Below, in pieces: positions 23,277 to 34,227 of a stretch of DNA of 64,000 bases. Source of the DNA: Onthophagus taurus (taxonomy: Eukaryota; Arthropoda; Insecta; Coleoptera; Scarabaeidae); assembly GCF_036711975.1 (NCBI RefSeq), contig NC_091967.1, forward strand, positions 22,754,001 to 22,818,000, given 5' to 3'. Positions within the stretch are counted from its first letter, which is position 1. Every line of letters starts with the position of its first letter. The notes under the pieces are model-generated. The model was not told the origin of the DNA. It worked only from the letters and a program-made list of their open reading frames with translations, and did not search any database. Made by a program: the position numbers and the translations under genes.

Positions 23277-25397
23277 CAGGGTGATTCATAAGTAATGGGC
23301 CAAATTGTAAATGTACGTTCAGGAGGCCAAAATAATAATATTTTCATTAACAATAATGGGTCTTAGTCTGCTCCTTACTGAGATACAGGATGTTAAAGCG
23401 AAAAAAATAAAATAGATTTTTGTTAATAGATCAGCTACTTTTCTACATAATGACTCATAGTTGACTTATAGTTTTTGTAAGGGTAAACAATAATGTGTGA
23501 GAGGATTTGAGTTAACTCGTAGATGTCGCCACATGCGCCATATGAATTATGAAACGTCAATGAGCTTTTACGTTTAATGAATAGTTTAAAACATTTTATT
23601 GTTAAGTAAACTGATTCATTCTTGTCCTAACATAAATCAAAATGCCGAGACATAATCACTTTTCAAACGAAGAAATGAGAGACATGTTATGCGTTTACGC
23701 ACAAGAACGTTTTTCTGGGCAAGCAGCATCCAGAAAATATCGTGAAATGTACCCTTACAGAAGGCAGCCAAACCGGAAGATATTTCAAAATATTTATAAT
23801 CGATTGGGTGAAACAGGTTCATTTCGTCCAAAATATCATACAGGACGTCCTAAGATTATCACTCCGCAGCAAGAAGATGAAATTTTGGTAAGAATTGCGC
23901 AAAATTCTGTAATAAGCACTCGTCGATTGTCTGCAGCAACTGGAATAAGCCAACCATCCGTGACTAGAATTTTACACAAGGAAAATTTATATCCCTATCA
24001 TTTTATACCTGTGCAAAATTTACTTCCAACAGATTATCGAATCAGAGTTCAATTTTGTCAGTGGCTAAAAGGAAAATTGAATAATAATCCAACATTCCTA
24101 AATAACATTCTTTTCACGGATGAAGCAACCTTTACCAGACGCGGAGTTTTTAATTGGCGAAATAGTCATGCCTGGGAAACCGAAAACCCTCGTTTAAAAA
24201 AAGATAGACATTTCCAGCACGAGTTTAAAATAAATGTGTGGTGCGGTGTAATAGGCAATACATTACTGGGCCCAGTTGAATTACCTCCTAATTTAAATGG
24301 AGAGTCATATTTAATTTTTTTAAATAATGACTTAGTCGACCTCTTGGGAGATCTTCCATTACAACTAAGAAGAAATATGTGGTTCATGCAAGACGGTGCT
24401 CCTCCACATTTTTCACGTGCTGTGCGCGAACATCTGAATGAAACATTCCCTCACCGTTGGATTGGACGTGGTAGTGATCCACTTGATTTTTATGTGTGGG
24501 GTTACATGAAATCAATGGTCTATGCTGAACCTACTATAAATACACGAGACGAGTTATGGAATAGAATTCAAGATGCAGCCAATTCAATACGAAATAATCC
24601 TGCTACATTTTTTAAAGTCAGACAATCCTTAACCAAACGGTTAAATGCGTGTATAAATGCTGGTGGTGGTCATGTTGAAAACCTTTTGCAGTAGCTCATA
24701 ATTAAGCTTAAATTTAATTTAACTTCGCACAACATTAACATGTAGGTTTTGATAACAGTTGTCGTAAGTGGTCTTAGTTCAAGTCTGTTCTAATGTTGTA
24801 TTTCGTTTTATTAACTGGCGTACAATAAATTGTTTTATTACGTAATTTTTTTATGGTTTCAGTTTAATATTGTTATCAATTATCAATTACGGTTAGGTAA
24901 ATGTCAACATTCCATGCCATCCTTGTGTCTTAACAGATTAATGCTACGTCGACCACCGTGAAATGTAGTGTAGTGAATTAGTAAAATTCAAATATCTCGA
25001 AAATCGTTAATATTTTCAAGATCAAAGAAGTATAGCTTTTTTCTACAGAAATGATGGGGCTATCCAAATTAAACAAGTATGTTGTAAAATAATGAGCGAT
25101 AAAAAATTTGTAGCTGATTTCATCTAATTCATATGGCGCATGTGGCGACATCTACGAGTTAACTCAAATCCTCTCACACATTATTGTTTACCCTTACAAA
25201 AACTATAAGTCAACTATGAGTCATTATGTAGAAAAGTAGCTGATCTATTAACAAAAATCTATTTTATTTTTTTCGCTTTAACATCCTGTATCTCAGTAAG
25301 GAGCAGACTAAGACCCATTATTGTTAATGAAAATATTATTATTTTGGCCTCCTGAACGTACATTTACAATTTGGCCCATTACTTATGAATCACCCTG
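23277..25397. mobile_element. Full-length mariner-type element with 273-bp inverted repeats
   Basis: The element begins CAGGGTGATTCATAAGTAAT and ends with the inverse, with TA flanking both ends. The inverted repeats run 23277-23549 and 25125-25397, exactly the same length, and I saw no mismatch between them on reading, which points to a recent insertion. It carries one long ORF (23642-24694). It lies in an intron of the coiled-coil gene. Confidence 0.9.
23642..24694 (+). CDS. mariner/Tc1-superfamily transposase, third catalytic block deleted
   Basis: 350 aa from the ATG at 23642, open throughout. Residues about 1-120 form the paired helix-turn-helix DNA-binding part (GQAASRKYREMYP; then ISTRRLSAATGISQPSVTRI). 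The DDE domain shows the first Asp in ILFTDEATF and the second in WFMQDGAPPHF. After HRWIGR the related copy at 57.5 kb reads RGPIECPARSPDLTPLDFFL; here the chain goes GRGSDPLDFYVWG, so about 11 residues including the SPDLT catalytic Asp are missing in frame. An Asp does sit just before PLDF but its spacing is wrong. The enzyme is therefore probably inactive, although the element looks young, so it was likely moved by a complete relative. Recombining or alternative use of the remaining Asp cannot be ruled out from sequence. Confidence 0.9.
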   Translation: MPRHNHFSNEEMRDMLCVYAQERFSGQAASRKYREMYPYRRQPNRKIFQNIYNRLGETGSFRPKYHTGRPKIITPQQEDEILVRIAQNSVISTRRLSAATGISQPSVTRILHKENLYPYHFIPVQNLLPTDYRIRVQFCQWLKGKLNNNPTFLNNILFTDEATFTRRGVFNWRNSHAWETENPRLKKDRHFQHEFKINVWCGVIGNTLLGPVELPPNLNGESYLIFLNNDLVDLLGDLPLQLRRNMWFMQDGAPPHFSRAVREHLNETFPHRWIGRGSDPLDFYVWGYMKSMVYAEPTINTRDELWNRIQDAANSIRNNPATFFKVRQSLTKRLNACINAGGGHVENLLQ

Positions 25398-25429
25398 TAT
25401 ATATGACGAGTTTCTCCGTGTGCAAAAAG

Positions 25430-26030
25430 CCTCAGACTCGACTTAAGAAGTAAATACAACAACTCATGAAAGAATACGAAACCACTCAGGAAAAATTCCG
25501 TTAGCCCCTACGCAAAGTAATATTCAAGCTGGATTTCGTAAAATAGAAATAAATCCGTCCAAACGCAATTTTTTACAGAACTTGACTTTGCATCTACATT
25601 TGTAACAGACAGGTCAAATCCAGAAGTAGCAGAAGTTACCAGTGATCTATGCCTTCTTAATTTACCATCAACAGTAAAGTCCTATAGCATACATCCACAA
25701 CCTTTCAGTTCTAATAATTCAGCAAAAACACGTTCACCAGTATAACCTGTTTGTTCAGAAGATCATACTTCTTTTATTCCTGTAAACAGTAAAGAAACTA
25801 CTAGTCTACTACCAATACCTTGGTTGACATCACCACTACCACCTAAAAATCTTAAGGATAAAAGTCACTTAGAATTTGCATCCATGCCATCTACTAGCTA
25901 TTAATATTCAACAGAAGAAGTAAAAGCTTCTACAAGAAAAGCAACAAAGAAAACGCGAAAAACTGGAAGATTAGAGATATATACTCAGTAAATAAAAAAA
26001 AATTAACAAAAAGTTCCGTGGATTGAGTTC
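25430..26030 (+). pseudogene. pogo/Tigger-type transposase C-terminal remnant
   Basis: A plus-strand stretch encodes AGFRKIEINPSKRNFFTELD and FASTFVTDRSNPE, matching the end of the DDE domain in pogo/Tigger (jerky-like) transposases, usually FRATGICPFNP...DFAPSLVTDRP. A Ser/Pro-rich tail and a basic segment (RKATKKTRKTGR) follow. Stops at about 25743 and 25902 break it. The catalytic part is missing. Confidence 0.6.
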
Positions 26031-26690
26031 ATCCAAGCCCGTATAAAGAAGAAGCATTTGTTACCCAGTAATTCGTCTAATGTAAATCCTACAGCTATTC
26101 AAAGAACTGTTAACCATGTCTCGCAACAAAGACGGATCATATGGATATACAAGGCAGCGAGGAAAAGGAAGGTACAAGTTTGGAAATTTAAAATACTACG
26201 AATGGATTATTGGAATATAACTTCGTAGACCAACAGAGAGCAGCAATCACTATTGAATTAAATAAGCACAAAATTTAGTTATGCACACTATCGGAATTAA
26301 AAAACAAAGGCAAGGGAAATACAAATATAACTGCATACTGTTATACAGTCGAAAAGATAAAACCAAAGCACCCAGCCTGACATACAAATACTTGTAGGTA
26401 TATGAACGATTTAAGATGATTCAATTAGATGTAAGCTATATGTATATGATAACCAATCACACAAAATATGAATTACACTTATTTTGCGTGTATAATAATA
26501 ACTCTAACTCTAACTCTAGAGCTAGATATGTAGGATATTATTAGATTCACAAGATCAAGACAAAGATACTGGAAAAACCATATTGATGAAATGCAGAACG
26601 ATAGATATATTTTTACTTTTAAATATGAAGTACATTTTTTAAATTCCATTTCTCTTTTAAAACTAACAACATAATAAACCTGAAAACGAT
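26031..26690. other. Degenerate DNA between transposon remnants
   Basis: Short broken coding-like stretches (for example around 26210-26270) may belong to the Harbinger-type element that follows. A run of ACTCTA repeats lies near 26505. Nothing firm. Confidence 0.3.
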
Positions 26691-26699
26691 ATAATCAAC

Positions 26700-27085
26700 A
26701 ATGCAGAAGAAACCCAAGATGAGAATGTTTTTCCTGCATCAATATCTGCATCTGTTATTGTTGAAGTTGATGATACACAGAAAGACGTGATACACTCAGA
26801 AAAGACAGAAACTACCAATTAAAAAACAACAAATATTTTTCGAAACGAAAATATTTCAACTATATGAGCTGAATTTGATAAACTTAATGAAATGGTGCAA
26901 AGAAATAAAAGTAATAATGAATTCGACATATTTGGCAAATATATCGTTGTTCAGCTAAAACAGATGCCATTTTATGATGCAAGCATCTGTCAGGAAAAAA
27001 TTGAAACTATAACAAGAAAAAAGCGATTGCAGGTCTTGAGGCAGTATCATACAATTCCATCAACAGAGTTTCCACCTTGACAAAT
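26700..27085 (+). pseudogene. MADF/BESS-like accessory ORF of a Harbinger element, remnant
   Basis: The plus-strand frame ending at 27080 has NNEFDIFGKYIVVQLKQMPF followed by CQEKIETITRKKRL, the pattern of the C-terminal helix pair in insect MADF-BESS proteins (EFDVFGKYIAxQL...). Upstream an acidic region is broken by stops (about 26821 and 26863). PIF/Harbinger elements normally carry a separate DNA-binding Myb/SANT or MADF protein next to the transposase, which fits the neighbour at 27.2-27.5 kb. Confidence 0.5.
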
Positions 27086-27246
27086 TCAGAAGGATATCAC
27101 CAGCCTATTCACCTTTTCAATTTCATTCATCGTCATCGATTTCAAACAACATGAATAGAGAATATTGGAGAATATTGGTTGGTTTCAAATCAATCAAGTG
27201 ATAGATTCATCTAATGCACTAACTTTAAGTTACTGTAGCTCTAAAA

Positions 27247-27515
27247 TGTCTCTTAGAAAAGATTTGAAATGGTGTGATTAGGAACTCGATATAGGGAAGC
27301 AAGCGTTGAAAATGAATCTCCCGTAGCTAAATCACTTAAATGTATTTGCAGCTTTAATTTTGATTCGGATTGTTGCATCATTGTATCTTTCTTTCTTATG
27401 CAATCCTGAACTTTTGACAACAATTCGTCAAATTTTCCTTCAGATATTCTTGAATAAACTCTGTATATTCTAGCTAGCTTCTTTAGCAATGTTACTGATG
27501 TTTCCAATCAATTTC
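27247..27515 (-). pseudogene. PIF/Harbinger transposase N-terminal remnant
   Basis: Minus-strand 84-codon frame with KFDELLSKVQDCIRKKDTMM, then LKLQIHLSDLATGDSFSTLA and LYRVPNHTIS, a close match to the start of HARBI1-like transposases (FxxLLxxVxPxIxKxDTxMR; LATGDSFxSLxYxYRVP). The DDE part is gone. It is convergent with the MADF-like ORF. Confidence 0.7.
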
Positions 27516-27624
27516 TTGTTCGCTCATGGTTATTTAATACATTATTTTCAGTTATAAGTACAAAGGCTTTCATGATCGGTGTTAATGGAACTAAAACTAG
27601 ACTAACTTTCGGGTTAAGCCAATC

Positions 27625-28040
27625 ATTTTGCATGGCCGGTCAGGAAACCTGAGTGCGTCCTTAGATGCGTCCCTTTGCTAAGGCATCTTTGGTTTTGTTT
27701 TGCGACGAAGTTATCATACTCTTCGCCTGTCTGTGACCTGGAAGTTTTTTCCAGCGTCAGGCTACCTTTGAGGCCTCCCAACAGTTGATTACTTGTTTTA
27801 GGTGGCTTTTTTGTAGTTCCCTAGCAAGTTCTCTCATGTTGCTGGTACACTCTCTGATCCGTGCGGAGTCACACGTGTAGGCCTGAATTACCTTTAGGGA
27901 GGCCCGACTGTCTGTGAAATTGTTTATGGATGCACCTTTCTGTCCCTTTTGTAGGTTCAAAGCGGTGCAGAAGTTTATAGCAAGAACTTCTGCTTGAAAA
28001 ATGGTTATGTCCGAGCTGAGTGTACCAGGCAAATGCTCCT
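27625..28040 (-). pseudogene. Non-LTR element RNase H fragment
   Basis: Minus-strand frame 28032-27757 encodes an RNase H piece with TIFQAEVLAINFCTALNL, QKGQKGASINNFTDSRASLK and a helix with AYTCDSARIRECTSN. Beyond it, degenerate sequence matches the SQT-EEYDN region of the copies at 47.0 and 48.2 kb on the plus strand, so this is the same family in the opposite orientation. Confidence 0.65.
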
Positions 28041-28338
28041 CTTTTTAGTTGAGGCCCACCCTTCGTCCAATCATCCCTGCTTCTAACTATGACTCTCTAA
28101 CTATAATCTCCCGATATAAGGTTCCTTTTAATTTCAATCAAGTGATTTTGATTTGTGTGGATTTAAAACTTATTCAAGTTTATCCAACTCATGAGAGTTA
28201 TTTTCGCTTAGGACCCATGGTAGGTTTTTTTTACAAGCACGCAGATTAAATTGTCCACGGATAATCGGCACTTCGGAAAAATAAACCTCTAAAAACATTT
28301 ACTGTATTTTACTTATTTTAATAAATTGATATTTTTAG
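28041..28338. other. Intronic DNA before exon 28339
   Basis: No recognised content; ends in the acceptor TATTTTTAG. Confidence 0.4.
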
Positions 28339-31300
28339 TTAAAGGTTTTAAAAGAAATGCAAAAAATTGAACGTTCTGCTGTTAAAGAATTATTAGAAGA
28401 TTTTAATACTTTAGTAACACAACGAGATTGTTTATTAAAATTTAAGATGGACGCTCAAAATCAATTAGAACTCCTTCAACAACAAGTTAGTGATTATCAG
28501 AAGGAATTTGACAAAAAAGGGAAAGATTTGATCGAAAAAGAACAAGCCATCATTTGGTTGGATACACAACTTCGATCTTCCGACGAAAAATCCAAGTCGT
28601 TAACGAATACTGTTGAAAACACTTACAAAAAGCAACTTTGCGATATGGAACAATTAGTTGAAGAAAACTCTAAAGTAAAAAAAAATGTTATTGTATAAAA
28701 GAAATTGATATTATTATTTTTTTTTATAGTTACTTGCAGATATAAACAAATATAAATCATCAATTGATTATTTAAAAAGCAACGTCCATAATTTGCAAAC
28801 ATGTCTTGATAATTCTCGTAAACACGAAACTGTACTTCATTACTTTCTTTTTCATCATCATTATTTATTAACTTTTTGTTTGTAATAGGAATATAAGAAG
28901 TTGCTTGAAATTGAATCCGAAAAGTGTAAAAACTTATCGGAAGAATTAAAGGAGTGTACCAATAAGCACTTGGCATGCACAGAAGAATTAGGAACGTTAC
29001 GTGAACGATTGGGACAACTTCAGAAGGATTACAATATCCTATACTCAAGTAACATATTTTTTAAATTTATACTATTTAATACTTAAATTAATGATTTTTT
29101 AGATCATGAAGAAATTGTGAGAGAAATCTCTGATCAACCAGGATTATTAGAAGATTATAAAAGTACTAAAAGATTACTACAAGAATATCATGATGAAATC
29201 GGTTGTTTTAAAGAAGTAAGTATTAAAAAATATATTGTTTATACGAAATATTCATAATGTTTAATTTTTGAATAGAAAATTTCTTCTCAAATAACTACAA
29301 TAGAAAATCTACAAAAAAATAATCAAAAATTAGAAGAGATAATTGAAGAATTAACCATACAAGAGTAATGAATTGAATTATAGTAAAATTAATTATATTT
29401 CTTATAACATATTTGTTTGTGCAGGAAAAACGTAAACAAAAATTTGATCGAAATTATCTCAGAAAAAGAACTTTTAAACAATAAATTACACATTTCCCTC
29501 AACGAATTCGAAAGACTCAAAAACGAATTAGCCGATAAACTCAAATTGTTAGAGGAAAAATCAAAAAATGAACACTATTTGGAAAACACTCTCTCGTAAA
29601 TAATGTTTACAGTTAAAAATGTTTCCTTTTATTAATTTCTTAATATATATTTTTTTAAGAGATGCTCAAATTCACATTAAAGATTTAATGAATACTCTTC
29701 AACTGGCAGACGAAAATAACATTAAACTTAAAAGTAAATTAGAAATTACTCAAAGTATGTATAGAACTTTGGAGGATACTCATAGAAAATTAGCGGAAAA
29801 ACTGTTAAAAACCGTGCATGGTTTAATGAATGAAAAAATGTTAAGGCGAACCGCTGAAACAACTTGCGATCAATTAAACAATACAATTACAAAAATTGAG
29901 ATGGAGAAAAATGATCTTATTCAAAAAACTAAATCTCAAAATGACACCATTAAGAATCAAGAAAAAAAGTGTTCCGATATGGAAATTAGTAAAACGGAAT
30001 TAGAGGAACAATTAACTGAAAGTGTAACTAATTATCGAGAAATATTGAATCGATACGACGAAGTAATTCGAGATGTAAGAATTTAAATTTTTCTTTGATC
30101 AAGTTAATCGAACGAAGCGAATCGATATGTTATTAAATTTCCACAGTAAGGTTAAAAGTTATTCATAGGAATCCAAAAGATGCCTCAGTAAAAGCTCTGT
30201 ACACATTTTAGAACATTTACGAAAGGTATCATCTGAAATCCATCATCTCAATCTGAATTTCATCATCGGATATTAGCAATGGCATGATAAAACGATACCT
30301 ATTACTTTTGAAACATTACATTTTGGTGTTTAGTTTTTCAATTCATCTATCATCATTGATTCACAGCCTTGTAGAAAGCTACGAAAGCCACGAAGTGATG
30401 CACTTAGATTTCAAAGACAAACATTTGATTTCTGTAACTGTTTGCTTCAAAATAAAAATTTGTGCAGCAGTTTCGTAGTTAAGTTGTACTAATGAGTACT
30501 AGTGTGGGAGTTATCGTATCACCAAAAATGATATAAACCTCACATATGGTGAAAATTTGATGTTGCCCAACACTAAAGTCGTAGTTTTTCGTATATCCGA
30601 TTTTGAATATGTTCACACAAATCAGATCGTTGGTCTGGCAACGTTGTTGGATCGTTCGACTGTATTCTTATGCCATAGTTCCCACAGCTATATCTAGATG
30701 TTATTACATAGTTATGCATAATGGACGGGAGTAACAAAAGGTCGAGAAACGCAGCTTTTTTCGTACTACTATACAATGTATGATTAGTCCCAACGGACAA
30801 AGATATATTTGAATTTGTTTTGAGTTCTAACTCTATTCAAATGAGTCTATCATAATAAACATAAATATGTATATTATTTTTTAGTTTGCTGCAACTGAAA
30901 TAAAATGTAAAGATTACGAATTAAAATTAAGTAATTATTTATCAACGTGTTCTAAATGCAAAAGTTTAGAAGTAAGTTTTGCATCAATTCCTAAACTATG
31001 TTTATAATAAATTTGATGTTTTTCAGGAAAAAATGTATGATCTTAAGAGCAGTTTAGATAGCAGCCATGAAGATCTTGCAACTCTTCAAGACACAATAAC
31101 TACGCTTAAATTAACCATAACTTCATTAGAATTCCAAAAGTAAATCAACAATTTTATGAAAAACAAAATTTATTTTTTAATTTTAGATCTGAATATGAAA
31201 TAAAAACTCATGACCTTGAAAAACGGTTAAATGTTGAACGTAGCCTTCGAGAAGAAACGCAAGAATCAAACAGTAAAATTGTAACGAAAATGTTACAATT

Positions 31301-31370
31301 ACAAAATGAATCAAAAATATCGAAATCTACATGCGACATTTTATTATCTATTGTGCATTCTTCCTCTTAG
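28339..31370 (+). CDS. Large coiled-coil protein, 3' exons
   Basis: Exons in phase: 28339-28674, 28730-28831, 28889-29048, 29103-29215, 29276-29364, 29425-29595, 29660-30074, 30885-30971, 31027-31139, 31187-31370 (TAG 31368-31370), giving 589 codons without an internal stop. Introns are small (46-61 bp), except 30075-30884. The protein stays coiled coil to the end (for example LAEKLLKTVHGLMNEK) and finishes DILLSIVHSSS. AATAAA follows at about 31414. Joined to the 5' part it makes at least 1346 aa. If it is instead a separate gene, the first Met is at 28357, but the strong acceptor at 28338 and the compatible phase favour one gene whose intron grew by transposon insertion to 6 kb. The last three exons are duplicated downstream as broken copies. 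Confidence 0.75.
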
Positions 31371-31594
31371 TTGTCGACGGTTTTGTAAAATTGTAAATTT
31401 TATTTTTGTGCTTTAATAAATTTATGTTGTGGTATTTCAAATATGAATTTACTTTCTAATTTGACGCCCCCCAACACACAGAAAATTTATTTAATATTTA
31501 CAAAATATTTTTGTTTTACATATTTATTGATACATGAGCATAAAATATTCATTATTATTAATAACAAGTGATAATTTTAAATTAAATTTCCTGG

Positions 31595-31642
31595 TTATTT
31601 TATTTCTTGGTTATTTTATTTCTTGGTTATTTTATTTCTTGG
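31595..31642. repeat. 16-bp minisatellite, three units
   Basis: Three perfect tandem copies of TTATTTTATTTCTTGG. The paralogous position in copy C (about 37332-37347) has a single unit, so the expansion postdates the duplication or the other copy contracted. Confidence 0.9.
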
Positions 31643-31764
31643 GGTATTTATATTTCCGAAGTTGTAAGCACTTTGGCGTCTCAAACTAAAGCATCATCAA
31701 GCTTATCTTCGCCACCAAGTCAGCGCGTTACAATTTTCCCACCTTGAAAAAGTTTATTACAATT

Positions 31765-31876
31765 ATGCGTCGCAAGAGTCGAAAAGCAGACCCAGAAAAC
31801 GGCAACAGTAATGAGCCGGAGGAAATCCCAGAAAACGGTTCGGAAAATATTGAAACTTAGGAGGACGAAGAATCTT
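31765..31876 (+). pseudogene. Truncated copy of double-chromodomain gene exon 1
   Basis: Starts with the same ATG context as the working gene at 37470 (MRRKSRKADPENGNSNEPEE) but hits an in-frame TAG after GSENIET (about 31858) and loses similarity around 31876. No chromodomain follows. It is the orphan 5' end left by the local duplication. Confidence 0.9.
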
Positions 31877-31897
31877 TATACGTCTTAAGAAACATCA

Positions 31898-31931
31898 AAA
31901 TCTGACAGAATAGCCCCGTTCTGTCAGATTT
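31898..31931. other. Perfect 13-bp-arm hairpin
   Basis: AAATCTGACAGAA, an 8-nt loop (TAGCCCCG), then the exact reverse complement. It lies just past the breakpoint of duplication copy A. Function unknown; it may mark the end of a small element. Confidence 0.8.
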
Positions 31932-31959
31932 CGTTCCAGTACATTTGGATGACTTCTTA

Positions 31960-33480
31960 GGCGCTCGTCATAGCGTAAGGCATGGTGTGAGATGACGTCC
32001 GTAACCCTTTATTTATTACGTACCATTGTGCGTCAACTATTTATCGTAACACTTTAGACAGAAAACGATGTATCTTTGTGTATGGCTCTTATTGGCAGTC
32101 TCTCAAACCTGCACACCATACGTCCATATCTGCTTTACGATGGAGTGATACAGAAACAATTTATTTTCTACACTAACGTATGATTATCTTCTCATATACC
32201 AATACATGTATCTATACATATATGAGTCTCAATTGAAATGTCTTGGTCCAAATGTATTTTCCCCAGGTTAAATCGTTGTCTAAATAGATTCCCAAGTATA
32301 TAATTTCAGTTTGAATTGGGAGAGGAACATTGTCTAGTCTTACTTCCAGATTTACTTTGGCTCACCATTCACTCAGTTTGAGTAAGTGCTTGAGGATCCC
32401 AATGTGAGGCCAACATAACAGTATCATCAGCGTAAGTGGCTGGTATAAATGCTGGCTGGTATGTCTGCCCAAATCGCTGCCCTGTAGGGCTGCAGCTAGT
32501 ATGGATAGAAAATCAGGTTAATCTTCCTGTGGAACAAAGAAGAGCCTTCCCTCCAAATAAGATCGCAGTAGAGAATAGTATTGGTGAGGTAGTTGCTTTT
32601 TAAGTTTAATGAATGTGTTATAATGCCAGATTTTATCGAAAGCCTACAAAATATCCAAGAATTCCTTCAATAGTTTTTTTTTTCGAATGCTTGTTTCACT
32701 GTTCTGACTATGCATATGTTCAGTAGTTCCGTGGTCTTCTTTGAAAACAAATTAATAATTTGGCATGACATTTTTTAAAGAAGGATGGAATTTGATTAGC
32801 AGCATTTTTTTGGAATATATTACCAAGCACCGAAAGCAAACTGGTAGGGAGGTAAGATACCGCTTAGCGTTGGTGTTTATCGGGTTTGGCTATCATTTTA
32901 ACCTCAGCAATTTTCTATTGCACCGGGAAATATTTGAGTCGAAGCATGGCATTAAAAATGTATGTAATGAGCTTGATTACCTTATCAGGTACTTGCTTCA
33001 ATATTTGCCATGGCTCATGGCCAGGGGCTTTTGTAGGTTACAAACTTGTATTCACATGGAGAACGTCTGTCCTTTTAAACACATTTCGTGAAGGATCTAA
33101 AGTGTCCACTATGTGTTGTTCTTCAGTAGATGAAACACCTCGTCTTCATCGCCTCTTGCCCATTGCCCATCGTTGGTTTTATTATTGGTTAAAGAGTAGT
33201 TTGTTTGAGCTGAATTTGTTAGGCTTTTCAGGTAACGTCGTATGGATGTGTTTTTAAACGCAGATAGGGAATTCCTTAATTGACAAGCAGCGCAAGTGAG
33301 TTGAGTTTTGTTGTGCGGCGAGCAGGTATTTTGCCATTTTCTTCTTAACTTTCTTTTTTTTTCGCGTTTGCTGTAATATATGATTTGAGTAAGTGTTCAA
33401 TCCGTTCGTATGTTTAGGTGCTGGTTTTACAGCCCATGCAGCATTAAGAAAGCTGCTCAATATGTCAGTGACATGAAGAA
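31960..33480 (-). pseudogene. Non-LTR reverse transcriptase remnant (Jockey-like)
   Basis: Minus-strand pieces in order: 33060-32800 region with KAPGHEPWQILKQVPDKVIK and, after stops, SLLSVLGNIFQKN (RT block 1); 32640-32560 with AFDKIWHYNTFIKLKKQLP (RT block 3); about 32420-32440 a YADDTVMLASHWDP-like box in a shifted frame; 32290-32350 with NVPLPIQTEIIYLGIYLDN. Frameshifts and stops throughout. The gene-like plus-strand ORFs here are antisense shadows. Confidence 0.65.
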
Positions 33481-34227
33481 GTATATATGAATTTATGAAG
33501 ACTAAATTGAGGGTGATTTAATGTAAAACAATGAAATGTAAATAGAATTTAGATTTTAAGAAAACTTAAGTTCTATAAACTCAGTTTGTATTTTCAATAT
33601 TTTAAAACACAGCATTAAGTTTTTAAGCTATTTCTGCTTAATGCTTAATTAAATATTATTCGCAAGTAGTCTCGCATCTTTATTTCGTCACTTAGGTTGG
33701 TTTCGATAAGACTGTCTGCATGGTTTGATTCTTTCACAGTTTAGCAGCAATATCCACATGGACTTATAATTATTGACTAGCGATCCAAGTTTAGGCCATT
33801 CTACTGAATATTACAATCAAAATACAAACTTTCTATCAGCACCTCAGATCTTTTTAAGTTCACTAAACCTGTCCTTAAAGGTGGGAATATGGGAATAGAA
33901 AGCAGGTTTGATTCGGCAAAATTTAAAGCCAGGGCTACATTAAGGCATAATTTATCAAAAGTTCGTCATAGTTTCTTATCTTAATTGTTTTTTAATTGCT
34001 TTTCTTGGCCTCGTTGCGTTTTTAGGCCTGATTCTGTAGGTACAAACGAAGCGAGCGACGTTAAAAGGTCGTTGAGGGAACCAAAGCAAAAGGTCGTTCA
34101 GAAAGGACACTAGACATATCCCGCCAAAAGTCTGTCTGTACGGCGACACCATGTTTTTAGAAGGAGCACCTTGTTGTTACTGGCGTGCGTTTTTCTGTGG
34201 TTATACTTGCTTGCGCAAAGCGAAACG
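33481..34227. other. Spacer before duplication copy B
   Basis: No coding sequence recognised. Around 34040-34140 there are repeated AAAGGTCGTT motifs, probably an old small transposon. Confidence 0.35.

Larger units (their letters stand above)
30633..31876 (+). repeat. Duplication copy A (coiled-coil 3' end plus chromodomain-gene 5' end)
   Basis: From the shared start AACGTTGTTGGATCGTT at 30633 through coiled-coil exons 20-22, the spacer and into a copy of the chromodomain gene's first exon, the sequence matches 34228-35581 and 36621 to about 37580 nearly base for base outside insertions. In this copy the coiled-coil exons are intact and the chromodomain exon is broken. Confidence 0.9.

Noticed and set aside
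30090-30880. Possible extra exon of the coiled-coil gene in the 0.8-kb intron
   Set aside because: The flanking exons join in phase 0 directly, and the small ORFs here (30284-30478, 30573-30800) have no coiled-coil character; part of it is the duplicated segment.
32765-33257. Two overlapping plus-strand ORFs of 108 and 123 codons
   Set aside because: The minus strand of the same DNA reads as reverse transcriptase in family order; the plus-strand ORFs have no domain.
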